Positions 1-9,044 of a DNA stretch of 64,000 nt are shown here, piece after piece. The translations under genes were made by a program, and so were the position numbers. This DNA comes from Hyphomicrobiales bacterium (GTDB lineage Bacteria > Pseudomonadota > Alphaproteobacteria > Rhizobiales > Aestuariivirgaceae). The DNA lies in the NCBI GenBank assembly GCA_016710435.1, contig JADJVV010000001.1, forward strand, positions 310,001 to 374,000, in the 5' to 3' direction. The notes under the pieces were generated by a model that saw nothing but the letters and a program-made list of their open reading frames with translations, was not told the DNA's origin and did not search any database. How positions within the stretch are numbered: the first letter of the stretch is position 1; the number at the start of each line of letters is the position of its first letter.

Positions 1-496
1 TCGCCCTGTCCGCCTTCAATGTGTTGACGCGAAGGTCAATCGGCGCGCGCTCCGCCAGGGCAGCGCCTTCGGCGGCGGCCCCGTCTCCGAACACGCGGGC
101 AAGGCTGGGCGCGAGCCACGCCGGAAAGTCCCCCGCAACGTGCGGCGGCGCATCCGAAATCGTGCGCGTGATCGCTGCAAGTTCATCGGCGCTTGGCTGT
201 GAAGGTCCGTGCTCGCCATCCGACAATGCCGCGATGTCATCAGCGCCCATGCCCCATGTGGCATGCAGCGTGGCCAGCACCAGCGCGCGCGGCGCTTCGC
301 TGTTCATGCGGTGTGCGGCACTCGCCTTGTGGCGAAGCGTATCATAGACCAGCGTCCCGATGCCGTGACGGTCGCCCGCACCGGCAAAACGGTGCGCCTT
401 GCCCCAGTCCTTCAGCGCCTCGGATGCGGGGCGATGACGCTGGGTGATCTCGTCGAGAATTTCGATTGCCGCGGAGACGCGGCCAGGGAGGCGCAT
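1..496 (-). CDS. rsmB: RsmB-family rRNA (cytosine-C5) methyltransferase, N-terminal part, cut by window edge
   Basis: The reading frame starts at the ATG on positions 496-494 and runs open off the left edge, giving 165 codons. The visible protein begins MRLPGRVSAAIEILDEITQR and contains HRFAGAGDRHGIGTLVYD and DLRVNTLKA. These match the NusB-like N-terminal domain and the linker before the SAM-binding domain of RsmB/Sun-type 16S rRNA m5C methyltransferases. The catalytic cysteines lie outside the window. It follows the MAPEG gene by three bases, so it is probably the last gene of a guaB-MAPEG-rsmB operon. Family assignment rests on my recognition of the N-terminal pattern, since the catalytic half is not visible. 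Confidence 0.8.
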   Translation of the reverse strand, partial: MRLPGRVSAAIEILDEITQRHRPASEALKDWGKAHRFAGAGDRHGIGTLVYDTLRHKASAAHRMNSEAPRALVLATLHATWGMGADDIAALSDGEHGPSQPSADELAAITRTISDAPPHVAGDFPAWLAPSLARVFGDGAAAEGAALAERAPIDLRVNTLKADRA

Positions 497-499
497 GAT

Positions 500-925
500 T
501 CAGCCGTTTCCAAGAAAGCGGATGGCAAACCACACCCACAGGCACAGCGCGAAGGCATAGGATGCCAGAAAAAATACAAGCCGCGTCAACACCCTGTTCC
601 GCCGCGTGTGCTCCAGCGTGTGCAGGATGCGCGCCGCGAGGAACGCAAAGGCGAGGCCGGCCGCATTCATGTCGGCAAGCCCGGTCGCAATGAAAAGCCC
701 CGCAACCGCATAGACCAGCATCGGCACCTGGAACTGGTTGTCGAAATTGTTGGCGAGCTTCCGTGCAGCCTCGGGCCATCCCGCATTGTTGATGGCCACC
801 ACCTGCAGCCGCACCTTGCCGCCCCGTGCGGCGGCCACGCGGGCGCGCAAGGTCAGCAGGCCCACGATCAAGGTGAGCGCCACATGACCCAGCAGGGCGA
901 CGACCAGCGCCTGCGCGGGCGTCAT
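500..925 (-). CDS. MAPEG-family membrane protein
   Basis: A 141-residue protein with four hydrophobic segments (about residues 3-25, 68-83, 86-103 and 115-137). The motif NNFDNQFQVPMLVYA is typical of bacterial MAPEG proteins, the membrane-associated eicosanoid and glutathione metabolism superfamily. Members are inner-membrane trimers, and the substrate of this bacterial branch is unknown. The ATG overlaps the guaB stop by one base (TGATG), and rsmB follows after three bases, so the three are probably cotranscribed. The frame is open further upstream, but that stretch runs antisense-free inside guaB in another frame, so the overlapping ATG is the sensible start. Confidence 0.85.
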   Translation of the reverse strand: MTPAQALVVALLGHVALTLIVGLLTLRARVAAARGGKVRLQVVAINNAGWPEAARKLANNFDNQFQVPMLVYAVAGLFIATGLADMNAAGLAFAFLAARILHTLEHTRRNRVLTRLVFFLASYAFALCLWVWFAIRFLGNG

Positions 926-2397
926 CAGCCGATCCTCTGGTAGTTCGGTGCTTCGCGGGTGATCATGATGTCGTGGGCATGGCTTTCGCGCAAACCCGCC
1001 CCGGTGATGCGAACGAACTGCACGCGCTCCTGCAATTCCTTGATGGTGGCCGCACCCACGTAGCCCATGGAGGCGCGAAGCCCGCCGACAAGCTGGTGCA
1101 GCACGGCACCGACAGGACCCTTGTATGGCACCTGGCCTTCGATGCCTTCCGGCACGAGCTTCAACGAATTGCCCACATCCTGCTGAAAATAGCGGTCTGC
1201 GGAGCCGCGCGCCATCGCCCCAACCGAACCCATGCCGCGATAGGACTTGTAGGACCGGCCATTGTAGAGGAACACCTCGCCCGGGCTTTCGTCCGTTCCC
1301 GCGAGCAGCGACCCGATCATCGCCACGTTGGCACCGGCAGCCAGCGCTTTCGCCATGTCGCCCGACAGCTTGATGCCGCCATCGGCGATGATGGGAACGC
1401 CATGGCGCGCACCCTCTTCGGCGCATTCCACGATGGCCGAGAACTGCGGCACGCCAACGCCCGCAACCACGCGCGTGGTGCAGATCGAGCCAGGCCCGAT
1501 GCCGACCTTCACCGCATCCGCACCATTGTCGATCAGCGCCTTCACGGCTTCCGCCGTCGCCACATTGCCGCCGATGATCTGCACCTTGTTCGACATCTGC
1601 TTCACAAGGTTGACCTGCTTCAGCACGTTGATGGAGTGACCGTGCGCCGTATCAACGATCAGCACGTCCACGCCTGCATCGATCAGCCGCTCGGCGCGTT
1701 CGCGCCCGGCGTCGCCAATCCCCGTGGCGGCAGCGACGAGCAGCCGCTCCTTCTCGTCCTTCGCGGCGAGAGGATGGTCCGCCGCCTTCTCCATGTCGTT
1801 GACGGTGATGAGTCCCACGCACTTGCCGTCGTCATCGGTGACGACGAGCTTCTCGATGCGGTGCTTGTGCAGCAGGCGCTTGGCTTCCTGGCGGGTGACG
1901 CCTTCCTTCACGGTCACGATCTGCCGCGTCATCAGGTCGGCAACCTTGGCATTCATGTCGGTGGCGAAGCGCACATCGCGGTTGGTGATGATGCCGACAA
2001 GGGCGCCCCGATCATCCACCACCGGAATGCCGGAAATCTTGCGCTGCTGCTTCATCGCCAGCAACTCGCCGATGGTGGCATTGGGCGCGATCGTCACCGG
2101 GTTCACCACCATGCCGCTTTCGAAGCGCTTCACCTGGCGCACATGGTCGGCCTGGGTGGCGGGATCGAGATTCTTGTGGATGACGCCCAGCCCGCCGGCC
2201 TGTGCCATGGCAATCGCCATCGCTGCTTCCGTCACCGTATCCATCGCGGCCGACATCACGGGAACCGACAGGGAAATCGATTTGGTGAGCTGCGTCGCCG
2301 TCGAGACATCCGCCGGCAAGACACTGGAAGCACCGGGCTTCATCAGCACGTCGTCGAAGGCCAGGTATTCAGGAAATGTGCGGGGAGCGATGGGCAT
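925..2397 (-). CDS. guaB: Inosine-5'-monophosphate dehydrogenase
   Basis: A 490-residue IMP dehydrogenase, which oxidises IMP to XMP with NAD in guanine nucleotide synthesis in the cytosol. The catalytic TIM barrel holds the active-site loop GIGPGSICTTR with the nucleophilic cysteine. The flap motif RYFQQDV and the phosphate-binding DGGIK segment are also present. Two CBS domains (about residues 90-200) carry the usual regulatory insert. Length is close to E. coli GuaB (488). The start is set by a GAGG ribosome site seven bases upstream of the ATG; the frame stays open to 2607, but that extension is low-complexity and unlike the family. It heads the guaB-MAPEG-rsmB cluster. Confidence 0.97.
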   Translation of the reverse strand: MPIAPRTFPEYLAFDDVLMKPGASSVLPADVSTATQLTKSISLSVPVMSAAMDTVTEAAMAIAMAQAGGLGVIHKNLDPATQADHVRQVKRFESGMVVNPVTIAPNATIGELLAMKQQRKISGIPVVDDRGALVGIITNRDVRFATDMNAKVADLMTRQIVTVKEGVTRQEAKRLLHKHRIEKLVVTDDDGKCVGLITVNDMEKAADHPLAAKDEKERLLVAAATGIGDAGRERAERLIDAGVDVLIVDTAHGHSINVLKQVNLVKQMSNKVQIIGGNVATAEAVKALIDNGADAVKVGIGPGSICTTRVVAGVGVPQFSAIVECAEEGARHGVPIIADGGIKLSGDMAKALAAGANVAMIGSLLAGTDESPGEVFLYNGRSYKSYRGMGSVGAMARGSADRYFQQDVGNSLKLVPEGIEGQVPYKGPVGAVLHQLVGGLRASMGYVGAATIKELQERVQFVRITGAGLRESHAHDIMITREAPNYQRIG

Positions 2398-2654
2398 TGG
2401 GCCAACCTCGGGGAAAAGAACGGGATTCGGTGAGTTGGCGGCTGCCCTTAACACCCGGGAGACGATGGGGGCAAGTGACATTGGAGCTGGCGGCGGCTGG
2501 CGCAGACCAGACCCGCGCGGGCAGCCCCCTGACACGCTGTCAGCCGAAGCTGCCAACTCGTCAGTTGTTTCAAGCATTTGGCATTTTAGAATGTCCTTGA
2601 AAATCACGCATCTGCCGGATCCGGCGCGGGTGCCATCACCGAAGGACCTTTGTC

Positions 2655-2957
2655 ATGACCCTGAACCGACTGCTTCCGCTGGCCGGAGCCGCCCTGTTGC
2701 TGTCCACCCACCTGGCCACCGCGCAAACGCCGCCGCCGCCGCCCTTCATGCCGGGCGCGCCGCCTGCGAACAACGCCATCCTCCCCGCCCCGCCCATTCC
2801 GGCGGTGCGCAGCTACACCGTCGTCAAGGGCGACAGCCTGTGGAAAATTGCCAAGGTCTACTACGGGAAGGGCCACGCCTGGAAAATCATCGCCAATGCC
2901 AACCCCGGCCTGAAGACCCACGGCCTGAAGGTCGGCTCATCCATCGTCATTCCCTGA
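2655..2957 (+). CDS. Small secreted LysM-domain protein
   Basis: A 100-residue protein with a signal peptide (about residues 1-23, cleavage after LATA), then a proline-rich linker. One LysM domain follows (residues 51-100), recognisable from YTVVKGDSLWKIAKVYYGKG and ending in GLKVGSSIVIP. LysM modules bind peptidoglycan N-acetylglucosamine, so a periplasmic wall-binding role is likely. No catalytic domain is fused, so it may be an adaptor or stress protein. A GAAGGA ribosome site lies before the ATG. The gene diverges from guaB and has its own strong terminator, so it is probably monocistronic. Confidence 0.88.
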   Translation: MTLNRLLPLAGAALLLSTHLATAQTPPPPPFMPGAPPANNAILPAPPIPAVRSYTVVKGDSLWKIAKVYYGKGHAWKIIANANPGLKTHGLKVGSSIVIP

Positions 2958-2980
2958 CGTCTTTCACCGGGCGACAGTCC

Positions 2981-3013
2981 AAAGGTCACGCCCGCCATGG
3001 CGTGGCCTTTTTC
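2981..3013 (+). terminator. Rho-independent terminator of the LysM gene
   Basis: A 12-base stem (2981-2992 with 2999-3010, one G-T pair) closes a six-base loop and runs into a T-rich tract on the + strand. It sits 24 bases after the LysM stop codon. Confidence 0.85.
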
Positions 3014-3021
3014 TTTGCGGT

Positions 3022-3933
3022 TCAGGTACCGGGGATGGGAATCATGCAGCGCAGCTTGTCGCTGAACGCGGGATGCCAGGCATTGCCGTTTGCTTCGGCC
3101 CGGATGTCCCGGCCGGAGATCTGGCTGAGATACGTGAGCAGCCGTTCCCGGTGCGGAATGGCACGCGCCACCGCCCGCCTGTGAATGGCCGTTGCATCCC
3201 AGGTCTGCCCATTGGCCGCCACGACAGCTTTTTCAACACTCTCCGCCGTCGGCTGCACCACGATGGTGGTCTTGGAATCGAGGAAATAGTGCCGCCCGCC
3301 CGTGGATGGCGTGGTGATCACGGGGAGGCCGCAGAACTGGTATTCCCCGCTGGCAAAATTGCCGCCCTCCCGCGCCGAGAGGATGAGCCCGACCCGTGAC
3401 TCGTTGATCTTGGCAGCGACGTCGCTGGCGGCGAGGAATTCGACATCGCCGCCCCCCGGACAGTTGCTGTAGGCGAGAGATGAATAACCGCTCATGACGG
3501 ATGTGTCGTCTCCGCGGCCGTGGCCATAGGTGAGCACGCAGATGTTGGGGATGTTCCACGCCAGGTCGTGTCTCTTCCACGTCTGCATCGCGGCGATGTA
3601 GATGGCATCATAGATGCGGCGTTCGTCCGTGGACGGATGAAACACTGTTTCATCGATAAAGGCATTGTGATGGGCATGGACATGCCGAAGCCCCATCTCT
3701 TCGAGCAGGGCGTTCTCTTCATCGCCCGGGCTCAGGATGCAGGGGGTGATGCCGCTGTTCAGGAGCGCCGCCGTCCGCACGAATGCATCCAGCACCGGCA
3801 GCAACGTGCGCACCTCCCAATTGGGGACAATGAGCAGATGAAAGGGCCGGCCTTTCGCCTGGTCCAGGCACATGCTGAGGCCGGAAAGCAGATATGACCC
3901 CGCATAGGTCACGAATACCAGCGGCTCGTCCAT
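3022..3933 (-). CDS. Putative GT-B-fold glycosyltransferase-like protein
   Basis: A 303-residue protein of uncertain function. The C-terminal half contains EGGNFASGEYQFCGLPVITT followed by STGGRHYFLD, which matches the E-x7-E nucleotide-sugar site of group 1 (GT4-like) glycosyltransferases. The N-terminal half (VFVTYAGSYLLSG, FHLLIVPNWEVRTLLP) is less typical. I chose the ATG at 3933-3931 because it lies 47 bases past the rlmE stop; upstream starts would run into rlmE. The ribosome site is weak. Donor and acceptor cannot be inferred, and there are no neighbouring polysaccharide genes. A shorter-than-usual length (GT4 enzymes are commonly 350-400 residues) leaves function open. Confidence 0.6.
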   Translation of the reverse strand: MDEPLVFVTYAGSYLLSGLSMCLDQAKGRPFHLLIVPNWEVRTLLPVLDAFVRTAALLNSGITPCILSPGDEENALLEEMGLRHVHAHHNAFIDETVFHPSTDERRIYDAIYIAAMQTWKRHDLAWNIPNICVLTYGHGRGDDTSVMSGYSSLAYSNCPGGGDVEFLAASDVAAKINESRVGLILSAREGGNFASGEYQFCGLPVITTPSTGGRHYFLDSKTTIVVQPTAESVEKAVVAANGQTWDATAIHRRAVARAIPHRERLLTYLSQISGRDIRAEANGNAWHPAFSDKLRCMIPIPGT

Positions 3934-3979
3934 CAGCTTCAGGCAACTCGTCTGTCTCACCGCCGGCCCCCGCCTGCCA

Positions 3980-4675
3980 CTATCCCCGGAAGCCCGTGGC
4001 CAGCACGAAAAGCTCCGCCGAGTCATCACGGCTCGCCATCGGCTTCACGTGCCGCACCGTGGCGAAATCCTTCTTCATCGCCGCGAGCAACTGGTTTTCC
4101 GTGCCGCCGCGCAACACCTTGGCGAGATAAGTGCCGCCCGGTTTCAGCACGTGACGCGCAAAATCATAACCGGATTCCACGAGCGCAATGATGTTGATGT
4201 GGTCGGTCTGGCGATGCCCCGTTGCGTGGCTCGCCATGTCGGACAACACCACGTCGGCCTTTGCGCCACCCAACGCCTCTATCAGCACGGCGGGCGTATC
4301 CTCGTCGTAGAAGTCCTTCTTGAAGATCGTGACGCCTGGCAATTCGTCCATGCCGTGCATGTCGATGGCGATGACCTTGCCCTTGCCCTCCACCGACTTC
4401 ACGCGTTGCGCGCTCACCTGGCTCCAACCGCCCGGAGCGGCACCCAGGTCCACCACCAGCCCGCCGGGCTTGAGGAAGCGGTACTTGTCGTCGATTTCGG
4501 AAAGCTTGAAGGCAGCACGGCTGCGATAGCCCAGCTTGCGCGCTTCGTGCACGTAAGGGTCATTGAGCTGGCGTTCGAGCCAGTTCTTTTGCGAGACGGT
4601 GCGGCCCTTGCCGGTTTTCACCCGCACCTTCAGGCGGCCCGCCCCCAACTTGTCACGTGATCCAGGCCTGCTCAT
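3980..4675 (-). CDS. rlmE: 23S rRNA 2'-O-methyltransferase RlmE (FtsJ/RrmJ)
   Basis: A 231-residue SAM-dependent enzyme that methylates the ribose of U2552 in the 23S rRNA A-loop. The SAM-binding motif VVDLGAAPGGWSQVSAQ is clear. The family K-D-K-E catalytic set can be placed at RSRAAFKL (Lys), VVLSDMASHATGH (Asp), YLAKVLRGG (Lys) and DDSAELFVLA (Glu). A basic N-terminal tail (about 25 residues) is typical of rhizobial forms. The start ATG overlaps the end of ppx by four bases, indicating translational coupling. Confidence 0.95.
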   Translation of the reverse strand: MSRPGSRDKLGAGRLKVRVKTGKGRTVSQKNWLERQLNDPYVHEARKLGYRSRAAFKLSEIDDKYRFLKPGGLVVDLGAAPGGWSQVSAQRVKSVEGKGKVIAIDMHGMDELPGVTIFKKDFYDEDTPAVLIEALGGAKADVVLSDMASHATGHRQTDHINIIALVESGYDFARHVLKPGGTYLAKVLRGGTENQLLAAMKKDFATVRHVKPMASRDDSAELFVLATGFRG

Positions 4676-5751
4676 GAACGTCTCCCCAGGTGGCCGTCGG
4701 CGCGCATCATCTGCGCCAGAATGCCCTCGCGCAAACCGCGGTCCGCCACGCGAATACGCTGGCCCGGAAACGCCGCGCGGATTTCATCAAGAATGGCGCA
4801 GCCCGCGAGCACAAGGTCGGCGCGTTCCCGCCCGATGCAGCCGTTGGCGGCGCGCTCGTCATAGGACAGCCCGCGCAAATGGCTGGTCACGCGCTCGGCC
4901 TCCTCGCTCATCAGCCAGCAACCGTCGACGCGTGACCGGTCGTAATGCCGGAGGCCCAGGTGAACGCCCGCAATGGTGGTAACAGTGCCTGACGTGCCAA
5001 GCAAATGATCGGGTCCCTCATCGCCACCCTGCAGCGCCCGCACGTCAGTCAGGAATGGCTGCAGCAGGCGGTTCACATCGGCGCGCATGTCGTCATAACG
5101 CTCCGGCGCCACGTCCTGCCCGCCGCCATGACGCTCCGACAGCGTGACGACGCCGGCGGACAAGGAAATCCACGCCAGCACCTCGGCACCCGCTTCCGCG
5201 CGCCGGACCCACATGACCTCGGTCGAACCTCCGCCGATATCGAACACCACGGCGGTCTCGGCCTCCGCCGCGAGCAGCGGCTCGGCACCCGCAGCGGCGA
5301 GATGGGCCTCCGTCTCGCGGTCGATGATTTCCAGTTCCAGCCCGGTTTCCTCGGCAACGCGTGAAATGAAATCAGCCCCGTTGGCCGAAAGGCGGCACGC
5401 CTCGGTGGCCACCAGGCGCTGACGGCCGACCCGGTGCCATTTCAACTTGTTGGAGCAGACCCGCAGCGCATCGATGGTGCGGTCCATGGCAGCCTCGTTC
5501 AGCCTGCCATGACGGCCCAGCCCCTCGCCCAACCGGACGATGCGCGAAAAGGCATCGATGACCCTGAAGCCATGCTCTGAAGGACAGGCCACCAGCAACC
5601 TGCAATTGTTGGTGCCGAGATCCAATGCCCCATAGGCGGTCTCGTTGCCACGTCCATCACCGCGCTCCCGCCGCTGCCCTGCTGCAGGACTTCGCCCGTG
5701 AGGACCGGCCTGACCGCCGCGGGAATGCCCCGCCCTGGCTGTCGCGTCCAC
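4672..5751 (-). CDS. ppx: Ppx/GppA-family exopolyphosphatase or pppGpp phosphohydrolase
   Basis: A 359-residue protein of the ASKHA (actin/hexokinase-like) fold. The phosphate-1 motif is GALDLGTNNCRLLVA, the second phosphate loop is VFDIGGGSTEVMW, and LGTSGTVTTIAG follows. The family hydrolyses polyphosphate or the pppGpp gamma phosphate. This protein lacks the C-terminal HD-like domain of E. coli Ppx (513 residues) and resembles the short alphaproteobacterial form, so the two activities cannot be told apart here. The first 35 residues are Gly/Arg-rich and poorly conserved, so the true start may lie further in. It overlaps rlmE by four bases. Confidence 0.88.
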   Translation of the reverse strand: MDATARAGHSRGGQAGPHGRSPAAGQRRERGDGRGNETAYGALDLGTNNCRLLVACPSEHGFRVIDAFSRIVRLGEGLGRHGRLNEAAMDRTIDALRVCSNKLKWHRVGRQRLVATEACRLSANGADFISRVAEETGLELEIIDRETEAHLAAAGAEPLLAAEAETAVVFDIGGGSTEVMWVRRAEAGAEVLAWISLSAGVVTLSERHGGGQDVAPERYDDMRADVNRLLQPFLTDVRALQGGDEGPDHLLGTSGTVTTIAGVHLGLRHYDRSRVDGCWLMSEEAERVTSHLRGLSYDERAANGCIGRERADLVLAGCAILDEIRAAFPGQRIRVADRGLREGILAQMMRADGHLGRRS

Positions 5752-5953
5752 GTTTCAAACCTTCCGGACCGAAGGGCGGCTCGACGGCTTGGGGCCGGAA
5801 CGCGCCCAGGTCTCAAATCATTGCGTTGCCAGCACCTTACCAGCTTTGCCCCAAGCGTAAAGAAATTCTGAAAAAACCCGTGTCAGAACTGTGGCAGCGT
5901 TAACTTCGAATTGAGGTCTTGCTGCCAGAACAGTCACTTGGGGTACGGTGAAC

Positions 5954-6844
5954 ATGCGTGGTTACGGCAAGAGTTTGTTTCGCGAGGGCTCGTTGCTCGC
6001 CGATTTCGGCGAGAGCCTCGGGCAAGGCGTGCGCCAGCAGAAACAGGCCGTTGCCCTCAATGCCGCCAAGGTTGACGCCGAACTCGCCTCCAAGGCGAAA
6101 TCCGAATTCATCGCCAACATGAGCCATGAGTTGCGCACCCCCTTGAATGCCATCATAGGCTTCTCCGACATGCTCGCCACCAAGACCGTGACCGGCGAGG
6201 AAAAGGTGATGCAGTATTCGGCCTACATCAAGCAGGCCGCGGAACATCTTCTCGCCCTCATCAACGGCATCCTCGACGTCTCCAAGATCCAGGCCGGCAA
6301 GCTCTCGGTCGACCCCGAACCGATCTCGCTGTCCGCCGTCCTCGACTCCTGCATCCTCATCACAGATGCCAAGGCCAAGGAAAAGAACATCTCCGTCGAG
6401 AGCATCATTCCCGACAAGATGCCGATGCTGCTGGCCGACCCGCTGCGCCTGAAGCAGATCCTCATCAACCTCCTCGGCAATGCCGTGAAATTCACGCCCG
6501 AATGGGGCAAGGTCAGGCTGGAAGCCTCGGTGCACAGCGCCGGCTTTGCCACCATCAGCGTCACAGACACCGGCCCCGGCATGGATGCCGCCGAGATCGA
6601 CACGGCCATGAGCCCCTTCGGCCAGGTCGACTCCGGCTTCAACAAGAAGCATGAGGGCACCGGACTTGGCCTTCCCATTGCCATGGCCTTGGCCCGCCTG
6701 CACGGCGGTGACTTGCAGATTCATTCCACCAAGGGTGTCGGCACCCGCGTCAGCATCTTCATTCCGCTGGCCGCCGCAACACCACTCGCTGCCCCGCTTG
6801 CGGCTGCGACCCACCTCCATCAGGAGCAGCGATTACACTCATGA
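5954..6844 (+). CDS. Soluble sensor histidine kinase without an obvious input domain
   Basis: A 296-residue histidine kinase. About 35 residues precede the dimerisation domain, whose H-box is SEFIANMSHELRTPLNAIIG. The ATPase domain carries the N-box LINLLGNAVKFTPEWG, G1 box VTDTGPGM and G2 box HEGTGLGLPIAMA. There is no transmembrane segment, PAS or GAF domain. A GTG lies two codons upstream, but the ATG is the conservative start. No response regulator is adjacent. The last four bases overlap the start of the HerA-like ATPase, so the pair is translationally coupled. Upstream (about 5902-5916) is a TTAA-N7-TTGA sequence resembling a degenerate CtrA box. Confidence 0.9.
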   Translation: MRGYGKSLFREGSLLADFGESLGQGVRQQKQAVALNAAKVDAELASKAKSEFIANMSHELRTPLNAIIGFSDMLATKTVTGEEKVMQYSAYIKQAAEHLLALINGILDVSKIQAGKLSVDPEPISLSAVLDSCILITDAKAKEKNISVESIIPDKMPMLLADPLRLKQILINLLGNAVKFTPEWGKVRLEASVHSAGFATISVTDTGPGMDAAEIDTAMSPFGQVDSGFNKKHEGTGLGLPIAMALARLHGGDLQIHSTKGVGTRVSIFIPLAAATPLAAPLAAATHLHQEQRLHS

Positions 6845-8898
6845 ACGCACCCGCCAAAGCCGCCCTGCCATCGTTCCCGGAAGCAAAACCCGCCTCGGGC
6901 GTCGCACCGTCGGCGGACCTCTTGCCCACGGAACGCATGGGCCGCATCGTCGCCGTCACCGGCGGCCACGCCGTGGTGCTCCTCGACAGTCATGAAGGCG
7001 TCTTCGCCAATTCCCTGAAGGGCCCGGAAATCGGCACCCTGCTCAAGGCCGACACCACCCACGCCATCACCCTGGCGCTGGTCTCCGCCCTATCGTCTCC
7101 CATGCCGTCACAGAATGCCAACGAGCGCGAGATGCGCATCGTCGAGGTGGAATTCATCGGCGAACTGCCGAAGGGTCCCGATGGCCTGCCGAAGTCCTTC
7201 CGCCGCGGCGTTTCCAACTATCCCTCGCTCGGTGACGCGGTCTACCGCGCCAACCGCAGCGAACTCGCCATGGCCTATGCCTGCGATACGGAAAGTTCCG
7301 TGCGCGTGGGCCACATCCAGCAGGACCCCACCATTCCCGCCATGATCAAGGTGGATGACATGCTGGGCAAGCATTTCTCCATCCTCGGCACCACCGGCAC
7401 AGGCAAGTCCTGCACCGTTGCGCTGATCCTGCGCCGCATTCTCGAAAAGAATCCGCAGGCCCATATCCTGCTCCTCGACGTCCACCGCGAATACGCCCAG
7501 TCCTTCCAGGGCATCTCGGAGGTCATCACCCCCGACAACATGTCGCTGCCCTTCTGGCTGTTGAATTTCGACGAAGCCGTCGAGATCCTGATCGGCACAC
7601 AGCCCAACCGCGATGCCGACGTGGAAATCCTGCGCGAACTCATCCCGCAGGCCAAGGTGCGCTACATGAACAACCAGCGCCGCGACAAATCCACGGTGCG
7701 CAGCAACCTGATCGACAACCAGTCGATCGGCGTCGACACCCCCATCCCCTACCGCACCTCCGATCTCACCGGCGTGCTGGAGGAATACATCGGCAAGCTG
7801 GACCTGCGCGGCGAACTTGCCCCCTACAAGCGCCTCAAGGCCAAGCTCGAAGCGATCAGCCGCGATCCGCGCTACAGCTTCATGTTCGGTTCGCTCACCG
7901 TGCAGGACAATATGGCCCAGGTGCTGAGCCGCATCTTCCGTGTGCCGGTGAACGGCAAGCCCATCGCCATTCTTGAGCTCGGCGGCCTGCCGTCTGAAAT
8001 CATCAACGTCGTCGTCTCCGTGCTCGCCCGCTTGGCCTTTGACTTCGGCGTCTGGAGTGCCGGCCGCATTCCCATCACCTTCGTCTGCGAGGAAGCACAC
8101 CGCTACGTGCCCAACGACAAGACGCTGGGCTTCGAACCGACCAAGCGCGCCATCTCCAAGATCGCCAAGGAAGGCCGCAAGTACGGCGTGTCCCTCTGCA
8201 TTGTGACGCAGCGCCCGGCGGAACTTGATCCCACCATCCTGTCCCAGTGCAACACCATCTTCTCGCTTCGTCTCACCAACGAGAAGGACCAGGACATTCT
8301 CAAGGCCGGCATCTCGGATGCCGCCGCCTCGCTCCTTGAATTCATGCCCACCATGGGCACGGGCGAAGCCATCACCTTCGGTGAAGGCGTGGCGCTGCCC
8401 ACCCGCATCAAGTTCGACATGCTGCCCGCGAACGAGTTGCCGCGTTCGAACACCGCGAGCTTCACAAAGAACTGGGCGCAGGACCTGCCGGACGATGGCT
8501 TCCTGCAGGAGATCGTGCACCGCTGGCGCGCACAGACCTACAATCCCGACGCCGTCGGCTATTCCGCCGACGTTGCCCTGCAGGGCAATGGCGCGGCCAC
8601 CGCGCCGCCGGCACAAGCCGTACCGCCACCCGGACAGGCAGCCCATCCCGGCCAGCCCGTTCAATCGGCCGCGGCTCAGGCGCTGGCGCAGCGTCTCGCG
8701 GCGCAACAGGCCGCCCAGCAGCAGGCTCTCCGTGGTGCGCCCACTGGCTTCGGCCAGGCCGCACCACCGCCGCCTCCTGCCGCCCCGGCCCAGCCGTCAC
8801 TGCGCCGTACGCAGCCGGTCGCACCCAGTCAGCCGGGTGCCTCGGGCCCCAACTCGCAACAGAATTTGGCAAGCCTGCTCAAGCAGTTCCGCACGTAG
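6841..8898 (+). CDS. HerA/DUF87-type ATPase with a Pro/Gln/Ala-rich tail
   Basis: A 685-residue ATPase of the HerA/FtsK superfamily. An N-terminal beta-barrel-like region (about residues 30-110) precedes the Walker A motif ILGTTGTGKSCTVAL (about 181-195). The Walker B ITFVCEEAHRYVP lies near residue 411, and a conserved CIVTQRPAELDP segment follows. HerA proteins form hexameric DNA translocases, usually with NurA nuclease, but no nurA is nearby. The last 110 residues are low-complexity Pro/Ala/Gln and probably disordered. The ATG overlaps the histidine kinase stop by four bases, an unusual pairing. Whether it acts on DNA or as a signalling ATPase is not known. Confidence 0.88.
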   Translation: MNAPAKAALPSFPEAKPASGVAPSADLLPTERMGRIVAVTGGHAVVLLDSHEGVFANSLKGPEIGTLLKADTTHAITLALVSALSSPMPSQNANEREMRIVEVEFIGELPKGPDGLPKSFRRGVSNYPSLGDAVYRANRSELAMAYACDTESSVRVGHIQQDPTIPAMIKVDDMLGKHFSILGTTGTGKSCTVALILRRILEKNPQAHILLLDVHREYAQSFQGISEVITPDNMSLPFWLLNFDEAVEILIGTQPNRDADVEILRELIPQAKVRYMNNQRRDKSTVRSNLIDNQSIGVDTPIPYRTSDLTGVLEEYIGKLDLRGELAPYKRLKAKLEAISRDPRYSFMFGSLTVQDNMAQVLSRIFRVPVNGKPIAILELGGLPSEIINVVVSVLARLAFDFGVWSAGRIPITFVCEEAHRYVPNDKTLGFEPTKRAISKIAKEGRKYGVSLCIVTQRPAELDPTILSQCNTIFSLRLTNEKDQDILKAGISDAAASLLEFMPTMGTGEAITFGEGVALPTRIKFDMLPANELPRSNTASFTKNWAQDLPDDGFLQEIVHRWRAQTYNPDAVGYSADVALQGNGAATAPPAQAVPPPGQAAHPGQPVQSAAAQALAQRLAAQQAAQQQALRGAPTGFGQAAPPPPPAAPAQPSLRRTQPVAPSQPGASGPNSQQNLASLLKQFRT

Positions 8899-9044
8899 CC
8901 TCGCGCGCCACTTCAAGCCGTCGCGGGGACGGACAAGACCCCCGCGGCAGCCAATCGCAATTTGCTGTTCAACACGCTTGCAAGACGCAAGCCGCGCGGC
9001 TATCAGCACCCGCACCAACGCGCCGGACACCCTCCGGCCCCGCT

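Noticed and set aside
973..2433. Long plus-strand frame of 486 codons opposite guaB
   Set aside because: It is the antisense shadow of a clear IMP dehydrogenase, has a His/Arg-rich composition and no family motif.
5902..5916. CtrA site before the histidine kinase
   Set aside because: Only one near match (TTAA-N7-TTGA) with a mismatch in the second half; too weak for a feature.
7108..8706. Long minus-strand frame of 532 codons opposite the HerA-like gene
   Set aside because: It is a GC-driven shadow; the plus strand encodes Walker motifs in the right order.
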